Below, piece after piece: positions 12,437 to 21,947 of a stretch of DNA of 64,000 bases. The DNA lies in the NCBI GenBank assembly GCA_028095005.1, contig CM051459.1, positions 132,953,657 through 133,017,656 of the forward strand. The letters are read 5' to 3'. Below the pieces are notes generated by a model. The model saw only the letters and a list, made by a program, of their open reading frames with translations, searched no databases and had not been told where the DNA came from. Source of the stretch: Rhynchospora pubera (taxonomy: Eukaryota; Streptophyta; Magnoliopsida; Poales; Cyperaceae). The first letter of the stretch is position 1. Each line of letters begins with the position of its first letter. The translations under genes were made by a program, and so were the position numbers.

Positions 12437-12828
12437 ATGCTGCCCTTTTTTTTTTACTTCTCAGTTATTTATTGTTGTATTGTACTGTTAATGGCAAGAA
12501 TTGTGTGATGTTTAGATGTATGTTTGTGATGTTTAGATACAGAATCAAGCTTGAAACAATATAAATTGCTCTTTAGTAGAAAGGTTTCTATTGACATTTG
12601 ACATTTGTGGCCAACAGGCAATTTGATTCATGCGCATACCAGAGGTCAATAATACATATGCAAGGAGAAATTCAAAACTTAACACACAAAATTTCTTCAT
12701 GTACACCTCTGGTATGCAATTGGCAGACACTATTGACCATAGCATTGTTTGTCAGCCTATGTAAATTGCATTGTTTGTCAACCGTAATTCAGCTCAATTA
12801 TTAAGCTCAATTATTTGTCAATTACAAC

Positions 12829-13267
12829 TTAAAAGCAAAAAGAAAAAAAGCAGTTAACCCTAAATCGCATATATATGAAAAAAGAGGAGTTTATGAAAGT
12901 ACCGAAGAAATATAAAATTATCCAGTTTTCGATCGATTCGTTGAATCTGCTCTCCTTCTCCTTCTCGTTCTTTCGATCGATCCGTTGAATCTGCTCTCCT
13001 TCTCGTTCTTTCGATCGATCCGTTGAATCTGCTCTCGTTCTCATGAAAAAACCGAAATAAATAAGGAAAAAATATGAAAAAATACGATACAAATTTTTTG
13101 TTTTTTTACCTCAAATCTGCTCTCATTTTTGTTCTTTTTTTTTCAGAATTTTTATAAATTTTTTGCTATTTTTTGGAGTGAAACAGAAGGGATAAGAGAG
13201 GTATTTCTTTGAATAAAATGAAAAGAAGAGAGAAAGGAATGCGGCTGGGAAGACTTAACCTAAATAC
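12829..13267 (+). repeat. Internal copy of CACTA right-end sequence with a tandem repeat
   Basis: The stretch AAAGAGGAGTTTATGAAA at 12882 matches AAAGAGGAGTTCATGAAA at 15114 near the true right end. Both are followed downstream by TACATAACCTTTCTGTAACG. It therefore marks the right end of the first unit. It contains a three-copy tandem repeat (TTCGATCGATYCGTTGAATC units at about 12929, 12973 and 13011). The TTTTCAGAATTTTTATAAAT stretch has relatives in CACTA II and in the CACTA end at 46.7 kb. Confidence 0.7.
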
Positions 13268-13520
13268 ATAACCTTTCTGTAACGGTTATTTAAACAAACC
13301 GTTACAGAAGACTTATTACAGAAGATTGGCTTCTGTAACGGTTATTAGGTAATAACCGATACAGATAATGTTTATAATAAAAAAAAATGAAATTATAATA
13401 TTCTGTAACGGTTATTCCTTAATAACCGTTACAGAAGGTCCTTTTTTTTGTTTCGCTTTTTTTGCTTTGGCTAGCCCAATTTGCTAGCCGAATTGGTACC
13501 AGATTGGTACCCAATTTACA
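13268..13520 (+). repeat. Internal subterminal repeats and duplicated left-end block
   Basis: TAACGGTTATT inverted pairs are followed by a near-identical copy of 10370-10515. The copy includes ATAATATTCTGTAACGG, the GCTAGCCCAATTTGCTAGCC stretch and the GGTACCNNATTGGTACC inverted pair. It marks the left end of the second unit and lies about 430 bp upstream of gene B, the same relation that the first block has to gene A. Confidence 0.85.
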
Positions 13521-13950
13521 TTAAACACATGCAGCATATCACACATATATCAAACATATATATAATCATGCATATTACACAAACAATAAACAAAGTATTT
13601 AGTTTGCCTCACAAGTATCAATCAAATCAGAATCTCAATATCAGAATCGTACAATATCAGAATCTCAATATCATTAATAGCTTAGATAGAAGTGCTTGGT
13701 TTGTCTTAAATTTGGTCAGAACGTACCTGAATCATCAATATCAGAATCTCAATATCAGAACACCTGAATCAAGTTGTAGTCTTCCGAAGAGGTGCTTGGT
13801 TTGTCTTAAATTTGGTCATAATTGTCAGAGAACTTCTTCAATTCTTCCTTTAATCTCTTTGCCTTCTCCTCTCCCTCCCCCATCTATTAATACTCAATCC
13901 CCTCTTGCTGCCTCTTCCACTTCTCCTCCTTTTTAGTTCTTTCTTCAGAT

Positions 13951-14871
13951 ATGGCAAACCTTCATGATTGGCAATTTGTGCCTATGAACAGTGCTGCTGA
14001 GTTTGAAGATCTCAGACCTGATCATTTAAATGTGTTTTACTCTCCTATACAAGATCTTGACCCTGAAAATGAAGTTCTGCACAGAGCGGCGATTGTTACA
14101 TTCCAAGCAGAAGGATTACTTCCGCCTGATCTTGAGCACCGCTTGGGATTCAGACTTGCACGTCAGTTTGGTTTTGCAGTTCACCAGTATCGTCTCTCTC
14201 CAGTGCACCCAACCTCTGGAGATTTTCTTCTGGTTTGCCCAAATCAAGGGGTCAGGAATGAAATCTGCAGCCTAGGTGTCATTTACCTGCAGAATGTTAG
14301 ATTGGTTCTAACAAGGTGGACTGAGCGTGCTGGTACAGTTTATGAACCTCCTCTTTATCGTACCAGAATCAGAATTACTGGTCCCCCTCTTCATCTCTGG
14401 AATAGAAGTGCCATTAACATGCTGGTGTCTGGGTTTGGTTATCCAATTTTCACTGCTCCTCACTTCTCTGATGGGATCTTCCTTCATTTGCGTTTGCTTA
14501 TTAAAGGAGCTCATCCCTCAGAGATCCCTCATCATTTGGTTATCTCTGCAGACCCTCGAGCTGCCAGAGCTAGGGTACATATTGAAGGTTTTGAACAAGT
14601 TGGAGGGCCCACTGAACCACCTTTTGTAGGCCCCGGCAGGCCTTGGGTGCCTCCTCCACCTCCTCCACCACCTCCTCCACCACCATCGACTGACACCGAT
14701 TCAACTTCTACTGAATCAGCTTCTGTTGCTCCTCCTACTGGATCAGCTTCTGGTGTCTCCTTGCCAGTACATTGTGCTACTGGTGATCCCTTTTTAGCCA
14801 TTGCCTCTTCAAGTTTTCTGCCTTGGTTCTTTAATGCTATTAATGCCTCCTTTAATGTACAGCAGTTCTAA
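13951..14871 (+). CDS. CACTA-borne DUF4283-like gene B (single exon, 306 aa)
   Basis: This is one uninterrupted frame, from ATG to TAA. Residues ~85-155 carry a DUF4283-like pattern: GDFLLVCPNQGVRNEICSLG (recognition strand and helix), an aromatic VLTRWTE segment, then RTRIRITGPPLHLWNRSAIN. The last stretch is the 'R(I/V)..(I/V).G(I/V)P.HLW' signature of this family. A run of about 13 prolines at residues ~230-244 is followed by a Ser/Thr-rich tail and a hydrophobic end. The protein is clearly different from gene A, so the two units did not arise simply by doubling one element. The neighbouring left-end block may supply its promoter. Function unknown; it could be a captured gene or a long-standing accessory gene of the element family. 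Confidence 0.75.
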   Translation: MANLHDWQFVPMNSAAEFEDLRPDHLNVFYSPIQDLDPENEVLHRAAIVTFQAEGLLPPDLEHRLGFRLARQFGFAVHQYRLSPVHPTSGDFLLVCPNQGVRNEICSLGVIYLQNVRLVLTRWTERAGTVYEPPLYRTRIRITGPPLHLWNRSAINMLVSGFGYPIFTAPHFSDGIFLHLRLLIKGAHPSEIPHHLVISADPRAARARVHIEGFEQVGGPTEPPFVGPGRPWVPPPPPPPPPPPPSTDTDSTSTESASVAPPTGSASGVSLPVHCATGDPFLAIASSSFLPWFFNAINASFNVQQF

Positions 14872-15221
14872 GTGCTTCTTCTCTTTGTCTTAAATTTTTT
14901 GTTTAGCTCTGTATGCTTTATGGCTGTAATCCTTAAATTTTCTTCTTGGAATATCAACAAAGAGCATTCTTCTTTACTTTGCCTTCACTCTCTTCCTTTT
15001 CTCACCTGATCTGTGTATTATTGCTAGCTACTACTTGATGACGTTTACTATATGAACGAAATTGATGCCTATATATATTCAAATTATTAACGAAATGCAA
15101 AATAATTTAAATAAAGAGGAGTTCATGAAAATATACTTTGAACTTCTGATCCGTTTGAATGTTGAAAAGTGCGCGCGACTGAGAGTTAGATGAGTGAGGA
15201 TGATATTTTATTTATACATAA

Positions 15222-15531
15222 CCTTTCTGTAACGGTTATTTCCAAATAACCGTTACAGAATCACTAAAAAATAAAAACAAAATTATTTGCCTCTATGTAA
15301 CGGTTGTTGGATAATAACCGTTACAGAATATAATAAATCTGTAACGGTTATTATCCAACAACCGTTACAGAAGGTTGATGCATTTTTTTCCCTGACCATG
15401 ACGGAAATGTTATTACGGTTGTTTCATAATAACCGTTACAGATTTGTGGCGCCTATTTTCCCGCCTAATGCCTCACTATTCTGTAACGGTTATTTCAATA
15501 ACCGTTACAGAAGTGCCGTTACAGAAGGTCC
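15222..15531 (+). repeat. Right subterminal repeats of CACTA I
   Basis: Five inverted pairs of TAACGGTTATT / AATAACCGTTA, separated by short spacers, lead to the right terminus at 15545. They mirror the left end and can pair with it. Confidence 0.85.
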
Positions 15532-15911
15532 TCTTTCCCGTAGTGTCATGTTGTGGTGTTGAAATCTTTTCAATAAATAAATAAATAAATAAAATAATAA
15601 ATAATGATAGCTCTAGTTGCATCTTTCTTTGTTAACGTCCATAAGTTCCATAGTCTTCGACAGGGGCGGAGGGAACAGGGTAGAAGAGGGTTTGGCCCCC
15701 CTAATATTTGAGAACTTGAAGAACTAATTTTGTATAAACTTCAATTTGATGATAAAATTTACTTAATCATTCATTGATTTATTTTTATTTTTTTTTATCT
15801 TTTGCGGGATGCGACCAACGAACCAGGTCGCCGAGGTCGGTCCAGTCTTTGGACTGCCCACCCAACAAATATACCCGCACCTTCTCTCTAGTAGTTGTAC
15901 CACTCTAATAC

Positions 15912-16330
15912 GGATCCACATCGTCAGCAGTGGAACAGCCAAACTCTTTTTATTTTTAATATTTCAACATTTTAAAATTCAAATGTTGAATTAAAACCGT
16001 TGATCTTGTTCAATTTTACGGACGATACATTTTTATATAAGTTTTATGAAATTTAGAGTTGATTTGATGCTAGATCAAGTGGTCAACAAATGAACGAATC
16101 TGGTTAATTATCACTGATTAATTCTAATACATTCATAATTTAGTCACTTAATCTAGTATCAAATCGACTCCAAATTTCATAAAACTTATATGAAAACGTA
16201 TCGCCCGTAAAATTAAACAAGATAAAAAGTTTTGATTCAAAATTTGAATTTTAAAATGTTGAAATATTTAAAAAAAAAAGAATTTGCCTGTTTGGAAGAG
16301 CCAAATTTAGGCTGCTGAGGATGCCAATCC
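15912..16330. mobile_element. Foldback Mutator-like MITE, 419 bp, 10-bp TSD
   Basis: The flanking direct repeats ACTCTAATAC (15902-15911) and ACTCCAATAC (16331-16340) differ at one base. The termini GGATCCACATCGTCAGCAG and, reversed, GGATTGGCATCCTCAGCAG are inverted repeats. Almost the whole element is a long inverted repeat around 16120. It is non-coding. The 9-10-bp TSD suggests mobilisation by a Mutator-like transposase. Its core is shared with the elements at 35.9 and 57.9 kb. Confidence 0.75.
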
Positions 16331-16346
16331 ACTCCAATACAGTAAT

Positions 16347-16777
16347 GAGCAAGGTTCCGGTGCCACACTTTTTTTGTGCCACGAATGCCACACTTTACCG
16401 TTTTATTTTAAATTTTAAAAATTTAAAATATAATCATCCGATCCAAATCGTTGATCTTATTCATTTTATTGACGGATGCGTTGTCCTAAAATTTCATAAT
16501 TTTTAAAGTTTATTTGATGCTTGATCAAGAAGTTGAAAAATGGACATATTAGAATTAATCTATTTTAGTTATTTTGATCCGTTCATTTTTTACCTTTTGA
16601 TCAAGCATCAAATAAACTTCAAAAATTATAAAATTTTATGACAATGCATCCGTCGTTAAAATGAACAAGATCAACGGTTTGGATCGGACGATTATATTTT
16701 AAATTTTAAAATTTTAAATAAAAAGATAAAGTGTGGCATTTGTGGCACCAAAAAAATGTGGCACCGGAACTTTACTC
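16347..16777. mobile_element. Foldback Mutator-like MITE, 431 bp, 9-bp TSD TACAGTAAT
   Basis: It is flanked by perfect direct repeats TACAGTAAT (16338-16346 and 16778-16786). The termini GAGCAAGGTTCCGGTGCCAC and, reversed, GAGTAAAGTTCCGGTGCCAC are near-identical, and the inverted repeat extends to the centre near 16560. It is non-coding. It inserted within 10 bp of the neighbouring MITE, with the TSDs overlapping. Confidence 0.88.
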
Positions 16778-16786
16778 TACAGTAAT

Positions 16787-17986
16787 ACTCTTCGGTCCCC
16801 CCTTTTTATTCCCCTACATGTTTTGCAAAAGCATATATACATGCTTTACTATTTTTTATTTTATCCAAATTACATAATTGTGCTTCTAATAAGACATTTT
16901 ATTTATGATAAATTCTGCTGTGGACATAATTTTACAATTAGATTTCAATTCAAATTATTTATTTAAAACGATAACAGAGATGAATGGTCAAATTCAAACA
17001 TGATTTAAAAAATTTCTGTCCGCCATAATATTACTCTTTAATTATAACCACATCATCTAAAAATTTATACATCTAAGTTTACTTTTCTATTTTCTATATC
17101 TTGATTGGATTTTCTGCGTCATGCTCATGCATATGCCTTCTAATTTAAAAAGAAAAGGATATACTTGTTTTATATACATAATATGCAATATAACCTTTTA
17201 AAAAACTGCAATTCAATTTGTGCTCCTTCAATAATTAAATTATTTTTAATCTTGTTGCTTACAATTATAAATGTTTCTCATTTAAAAATTATATTTATTA
17301 GCGCCCAAATTCAACTAAATGCATTTTTTTTTTGTAAATTGTCAGTTATGAAATATTAACTTCCTTCTACAATAGATATTTATTGCGAAATCAGAAGAAC
17401 ATCTCTAGCTACAAAAAATGTTCCTAAACATCTTTTTAACACCGCTACAACAATAATTACTTTATTATATCTTTTAATGCTTATCTATTTTAACACCGAA
17501 GTCCCAGAAAAATGATGATTAAATAGAATTTAATTAGCATAAGACCATTCAACAACTCTGAAAAAAAAAGTTAGAGTTGCTTTCACTCTAATAATCTTGT
17601 CCTTTTATTTTTCTTGATAAATATGATTTGGATAAACTGACTTGATAAAAAGGTTTAGTTCCGAATATGATAAAGCGCTAGGTGTAACATCTCAAATACC
17701 TTTAGTCAAATGACCAAATGTATATTTTTCATAATATATTCAGAGCTGAGAAGCATCTCTGTTTTTTTTTTTTGTGATTCTGTCACGAAAACAATTTTCG
17801 TTGTTCTCCCTTATTATTTAAAATAATTTTACGGCCAATAAGTTTGTAATTAATTTTTCATCTCTTATCAAGATTTTTTAAATTTCTTTGATTCTTTTAA
17901 CCTTACCGGCAAAAAACACCCCAATGTGTTGACAAACAAAGAACAAAATAATTAATATTATTTTTGTTTTATATAAAATTGCACAT
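16787..17986. other. AT-rich intergenic DNA
   Basis: Apart from the duplicated stretches noted for copy 1, no gene or element ends are recognisable here. The predicted short frames are hydrophobic products of AT-rich sequence. Confidence 0.5.
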
Positions 17987-18008
17987 CACTACGCCATATT
18001 ATTTTTTT

Positions 18009-18480
18009 AGTACCGGTTTATTATGAATCTTTAGTACCGGTTTTGCAGTGGTACTAATAATAGGGGGTGCTAAAGATATTTAAAAACCGGTACTAAATAG
18101 GCGGTACTGAAGACATGGCTCAATTTGCGGGGAAAACCAGCGGCTAACATTAGTACCGGTTTTTTAATAAAAACCGGTACTAAAAATAATACTTTTAGTA
18201 CCGGTTTTTAAATAAAAACCGGTACTAATGTTAGCAAACTGTTTTATTTTAAAAATAAAAAAATTTTGGTATCATTAGTACCGGTTTTTAGTCTAAAAAC
18301 CGGTACTAAATATCTCTTCAGTACCGGTTTATTATTAAAAACCGGTACTAATAATAATCAATATAAAAAAAAATATTTTTGTTTCTGGGGCTAGCGCCAT
18401 TTTTGCTAGCCATCAAATAAGAATACCGATATGTACCAGCAATTTACATATCACATGCATCATACACACAATAATAATTA
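18009..18480 (+). repeat. Left subterminal repeats of CACTA II and conserved GCTAGC block
   Basis: Inverted pairs of AGTACCGGTTTTT run to about 18350. Then a block with GGGGCTAGCGCCATTTTTGC and TAGCC, followed by CAATTTACATATCACATGCA, matches the equivalent block of CACTA I in content and position. The repeats themselves are different sequences in the two elements. Confidence 0.85.
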
Positions 18481-18767
18481 TCAAATCACATGCAAATTAA
18501 CATTTATCATAACATCTAATATATTAATATCACAAATTTTGTAGTCATCAATTATTAGCACCTAAATATCCAAGTAAAAAGCCGAACCACTCATTTACAG
18601 TAAAATTAATCTCGTCCTCGCTATAACGCTTCCCCATAGGTTGCAAAAACTGCATTTTATTGGCATTTCATATAGTTAGTAACCTATGAACTCTAAACTC
18701 CACAATATAATATACATTAAACTCTAAATTATAAACCTTAAAACATTTTCATATATATACATTAAGG

Positions 18768-20002
18768 TTAATTAAACTTAATCCATACCGATGGTAGGTC
18801 CGGATGTAGCGTGCAGTGATCAAGGATCTTGCGTAGCGAAGTCATCGCATAAAAGCCGCAATCTGTATTGTTTGGTTGTCGTGGACTCTACAAGAACATA
18901 AAATAATACTATTAAGTTTAAATTAAATAAATTACGAAATTGTTGAAACTACATATATTAGTATTGAACTATGTACGGGAATCATTTGAACTTCAAACTT
19001 GGGAACTTGGACCAATCTTGACAGAGCTCTGCAAAATTAAATATAAAATTATGAAAATTCATTTCTAAATATTAGTATATAACTAAACAATGCATACACG
19101 CATTATATATATATATGTTAAGTCTAAACTTACTGATCGTATTTTCGTAGAATTGGAGATTGGTAGCCTTCGTTCGATTGGAGTGAATCTACTATCCACA
19201 TCTTTCGTGTCGAGAGTTTTGCGATAATAATCACAAAATGCGACCTGTAATTACATACATATAATCTCTTTGTTGGTGAAATTAACATTAAACTGTAGAT
19301 TCATAATAAAAGATAAAGTCAGAATTAGAGATTTTATAACTAACCGATTATGATGCACTAAAACATGGTAGGGATCCCTTTTAGCATACTTCTTCAGAAG
19401 ATTCGCTATGTATCGTACAGTTCCGAGCTCATCTTGCATTACATCCCGACCCGAGCATCTTTCCGGATCCCAAAATATCCACTTCTTCATCAAAGTATCA
19501 GCACAATATTGCCTGCACCGCCTAAATGTTGTATGTACAATGTTTAGGGTTTAGGGTTTTAATTTATTAGACAGATCATATAACCAATGATCAATTGTTG
19601 TAAAGTTAAGAAAGTACTTACAAGATCCAAAGTTTAATCACTTGAACGAAGAGTTCATTCCTACTGAAGACATGGCGGATGTCTTTAAATTCGAGGATGA
19701 AGGTCTTCACATCTTGAAATTCGAAATCAGCAGGAATATCGGCGAATTCAGTCACTGATTTGTCGAACATCCTCATATAGTCGTGCATTCTCTTTGCGTG
19801 AGGCCCAATCTGTGCCAACTTCTCATCAGGGACGAACGGATCGTGCAATCGAACATCCTCATATAGTCGTGCATTCTCTTTGGTTAGGCTGGTTTTGAGA
19901 TGCTTGATTTTGAGAGGCTGGGTTGGAACGAACGTTTCGCCTAACATAGACTCGTTCGATGGATTTTTTCGCATTTTGGTTGCTTCCTTCACCTTTCTCC
20001 AT
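18768..20002 (-). CDS. CACTA-encoded Ulp1-like cysteine protease (C48), multi-exon, possibly frameshifted
   Basis: Minus-strand exons with consensus splice sites and matching phases: ~20002-19622, 19512-19345, 19244-19134, 19028-18977, 18887-18768 (stop TAA). The joined product has all expected C48 active-site residues: His in SHFVIIIAKLSTRKMWIVDS, Asp in its VDS, then Gln and Cys in PRQPNNTDCGFYAMTSL. Upstream, a PHAKRMHDYMRMFD helix and a KKWIFWDPERCSG strand are typical of CACTA-borne Ulp1 proteins. These accessory proteases are related to SUMO proteases; their role in transposition is unknown. In the first exon the likely N-terminal frame (MEKGEGSN..., ATG at 20002) and the protease frame differ. 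The switch occurs near a 34-bp direct repeat, so the gene may be broken unless a further intron removes it. Confidence 0.72.
19763..19882 (-). repeat. 34-bp exact direct repeat inside the Ulp1-like gene
   Basis: The sequence TCGAACATCCTCATATAGTC and its next 14 bases occur at 19763-19796 and 19849-19882. The offset is 86 bp, not a multiple of three, so the two copies are read in different frames (MHDYMRMFD and ARLYEDVRL). One copy probably arose by a local duplication that shifted the frame. Confidence 0.85.
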
Positions 20003-20242
20003 TACTACCTAATTAAAACACCATATATAATTTATTTAGATGATAATTAAAACATATATTCAATCATGGATAGTTAATCAATTCATACACAATAATAATA
20101 ATTTAGATAATAATTAAAACATTAAAACATAGATATAGATAAAACAAAATAACATTTTCCAAACTTAAGGTTCATACAAATTAAGGTTCAAATTAACATA
20201 GATAATAATTAAAACAACAATTCAAACACTTAAACGCTAAAT

Positions 20243-20560
20243 TCACTCCTTCTTTTCTTCCTCTATCTCCTCTGGCTCCTCCTCTGGCATCTCCTCTGGG
20301 ACCTCCTCTGGGACCTCCTCCCAATCTGCAGGAGTCCGTCCGCAACCGACTGGAAAACGCCTCACAGCAGATACAGACCGCCTAGGGAGAGGCTTATCTC
20401 GCATCCACTGAGGCACGTATCTCTGACGAGTGACATCAAACTCTGCCTTAGTGTCCGTCTTCGTCTCCGTCTCCTTCTTGTTTTTTTGTCGGACATAAAC
20501 TTGTTCAACGGGTTTTTTCCCCTTATTCCCCTTTGGGTTGCTTCCTTCCGATTTGTCCAT
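20243..20560 (-). CDS. Paralogous N-terminal exon of the CACTA Ulp1-like protein
   Basis: A 105-aa frame begins MDKSEGSNPKGNKGKKPVEQ and continues VYVRQ. Its start matches the frame at 20002 (MEKGEGSN...ERVYVRR), and both ATGs follow the same AGGTAGTAATGGA context on the minus strand. Residues ~45-75 are basic and include a QWMRDKPLPRRS stretch; the last ~25 residues are almost all Glu, Pro and Val. It may be an alternative first exon or a duplicated gene start ending in its own stop. No enzymatic domain is visible. Confidence 0.5.
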   Translation of the reverse strand: MDKSEGSNPKGNKGKKPVEQVYVRQKNKKETETKTDTKAEFDVTRQRYVPQWMRDKPLPRRSVSAVRRFPVGCGRTPADWEEVPEEVPEEMPEEEPEEIEEEKKE

Positions 20561-20569
20561 TACTACCTT

Positions 20570-21000
20570 TTAATATATACACATTTCCATTTAAATTTCA
20601 ATTTAATTTATATACAATTCCTATTCAATTCAATTTAATTCCTATTCAATTCAATTCATTTAATCAATTCCTATTCAATTCAATTTCATTGCATTTTAGT
20701 CCAACAGCCCCGAAATTCAATTCTCAAACAATTCTCAATCAACCCAAAACAGCCCCAAAACAGCCCCGAAATTCAATTCTCAATCAATTCTCAATCAACC
20801 CAAAACAGCCCCAAAACAGCCCCAAAACAGCCCCGAAATTCCTATTCAATTCAATTTCAATTCATTGCATTTCTATTCACAATCACATACAATCACATAC
20901 AATCAATTCTCAATCAATTCTCTATTTCAATTTCTATACAATCAATTCGACTGGAACAACAATTCAAATTTCAATTTCTATTCAAAATAGCCCCAAAACA
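20570..21000. repeat. Low-complexity AATTC/CAATT-rich tract
   Basis: Irregular repeats of TTCAATTCAATTT and CCCAAAACAGCCCC make up this stretch. The long plus-strand frame over it is a by-product of the repeat. It separates the protease gene start from the GA-rich minisatellite. Confidence 0.6.
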
Positions 21001-21019
21001 GTTCACAAATGCAAATAGA

Positions 21020-21490
21020 AAGAGAGAGAGATAGAGAGAGATGATACCTTCTTAGGGAGAGAGAGGGATAGTGAGACAAGAGAGAAGAGGAGAGGGCCAG
21101 TCACTGCCGTCACTGCCGTCGGCTCTTCGCTGTCGGCGGCTGTTGAAGAAAGACAAGAGAGAGATAGTGAGAATAAGGAGAGGGCCAGTGGAGAGAAGAG
21201 GAGAGGGCCAGAGGAGGGAGAGAGAGAGAGAGAGGACGAGAGAAAGAGGGCCAGAGGAGGGAGAGAGAGAGAGAGAGGACGAGAGAGAGAGGGCCAGAGG
21301 AGGGAGAGAGAGAGAGAGAGGACGAGAGAGAGAAGGCCAGAGGAGGGAGAGAGAGAGAGAGAGAGGACTTACACTGTAGGAGAGGACTTGAGGAGGTGCG
21401 TCGTCGTCGTCGGCCGAGGGAGAGAGGAAGAGAGGAAGAGAGAGCTCGAGGATTGCCTTTAAAAATAGGGTTTTTGATCTTCAGAGAGAG
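21020..21490. repeat. GA-rich minisatellite, 43-bp unit, about four copies
   Basis: The word GGGCCAGAGGAGGGAGAGAG recurs at 21205, 21248, 21291 and (with one change) 21334, exactly 43 bp apart, within a longer (GA)n region. Because 43 is not a multiple of three, the Arg/Glu-rich frame over it is not a conserved protein. Confidence 0.85.
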
Positions 21491-21556
21491 AGAGAGAGTT
21501 TCGGACGAAGGAGCTTTGGGGGGGGGCGTGTTATATAATAAAAAAATAGGGTTTGA

Positions 21557-21755
21557 TCTTTAGTACCGGTTTTTAGTGTAAAAACCGGTACTAAAGATCG
21601 TGACGTTTTAAATTCAGAATATCTTTAGTACCGGTTTTTACACTAAAAACCGGTACTAAAGATAGTGACGTTTTAAATTCAGAATTTTATCCACAATGTT
21701 GGGCCCCAATTCAGAAGATCTTTAGTACCGGTTTTTTGTGAAAAACCGGTACTAA
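21557..21755. repeat. Internal subterminal-type repeats in CACTA II
   Basis: Three inverted pairs of TTTAGTACCGGTTTTT separated by TCGTGACGTTTTAAATTC lie 1.5 kb inside the right end. This block looks like a right end of a shorter ancestral unit joined to another piece that carries the transposase tail. Confidence 0.75.
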
Positions 21756-21947
21756 AGATCGTGACATTTTCCATTTCTTTTGGTTTTTCTGTTTGTATTT
21801 GATTATAAAAATAACAGTTCAGATAATCTTTTCAAATATATAAAAGTCATTTTCCATTTCATTCTAATAACAGTTCAGATAATCTTTTCAAATATTTATT
21901 ACAAACTTGTTCAGATAATCTTAATTACAAATATGTTTTTTCCGAAT

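Larger units (their letters stand above)
9925..15545 (+). mobile_element. Complete CACTA (En/Spm-type) transposon I, 5.6 kb, TSD TCA
   Basis: The left end CACTACGCGAAATTTTGG and the right end CCTCTTTCCCGTAGTG are inverted repeats with the diagnostic CACTA terminus, and both lead into CTTCTGTAACGG. The 3-bp direct repeat TCA flanks it on both sides (9922-9924 and 15546-15548), as expected for CACTA insertions. Subterminal inverted pairs of TAACGGTTATT / AATAACCGTTA fill both ends. They also recur in the middle (13.27-13.44 kb), together with a copy of the left-end block, so the element looks like two head-to-tail units. Each unit carries one plus-strand gene with DUF4283-like features. I find no transposase domain, so it is probably non-autonomous. 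The intact ends, TSD and open frames suggest a fairly recent insertion. Confidence 0.93.
15560..17740 (+). repeat. Old duplicated segment, copy 1 (partner at 23.58-24.62 kb)
   Basis: Several stretches align in order with 23580-24620: AATGATAGCTCTAGTTGCATC (15603) with AATGACAACTCTAGTTGCCTC; the GCGACCAACGAACCAGGTCG region (15820); TTCGGTCCCCCCTTTTTATTC (16793); and the CAACAACTCTGAAA through GTAACATCTCAAATACCTTTA region (17548-17705). Two MITEs interrupt this copy. The matching parts are diverged and contain no recognisable gene. Confidence 0.7.

Noticed and set aside
13481..13936. 151-codon plus-strand frame before gene B
   Set aside because: It starts inside the subterminal block and covers the leader of gene B; no domain, and it is rich in AATATCAGAATC repeats.
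14532..14801. Minus-strand frame with a poly-Gly run
   Set aside because: It is the antisense shadow of the poly-Pro tract of gene B.
20533..21018. 161-codon plus-strand frame
   Set aside because: It is a by-product of AATTC-rich low-complexity sequence; composition is nearly all Asn, Ser, Gln, Ile and Phe, and it overlaps the start of the minus-strand CACTA gene region.
21071..21379. Arg/Glu-rich 102-codon frame
   Set aside because: It lies on the GA minisatellite; the 43-bp unit shifts frame at each copy.
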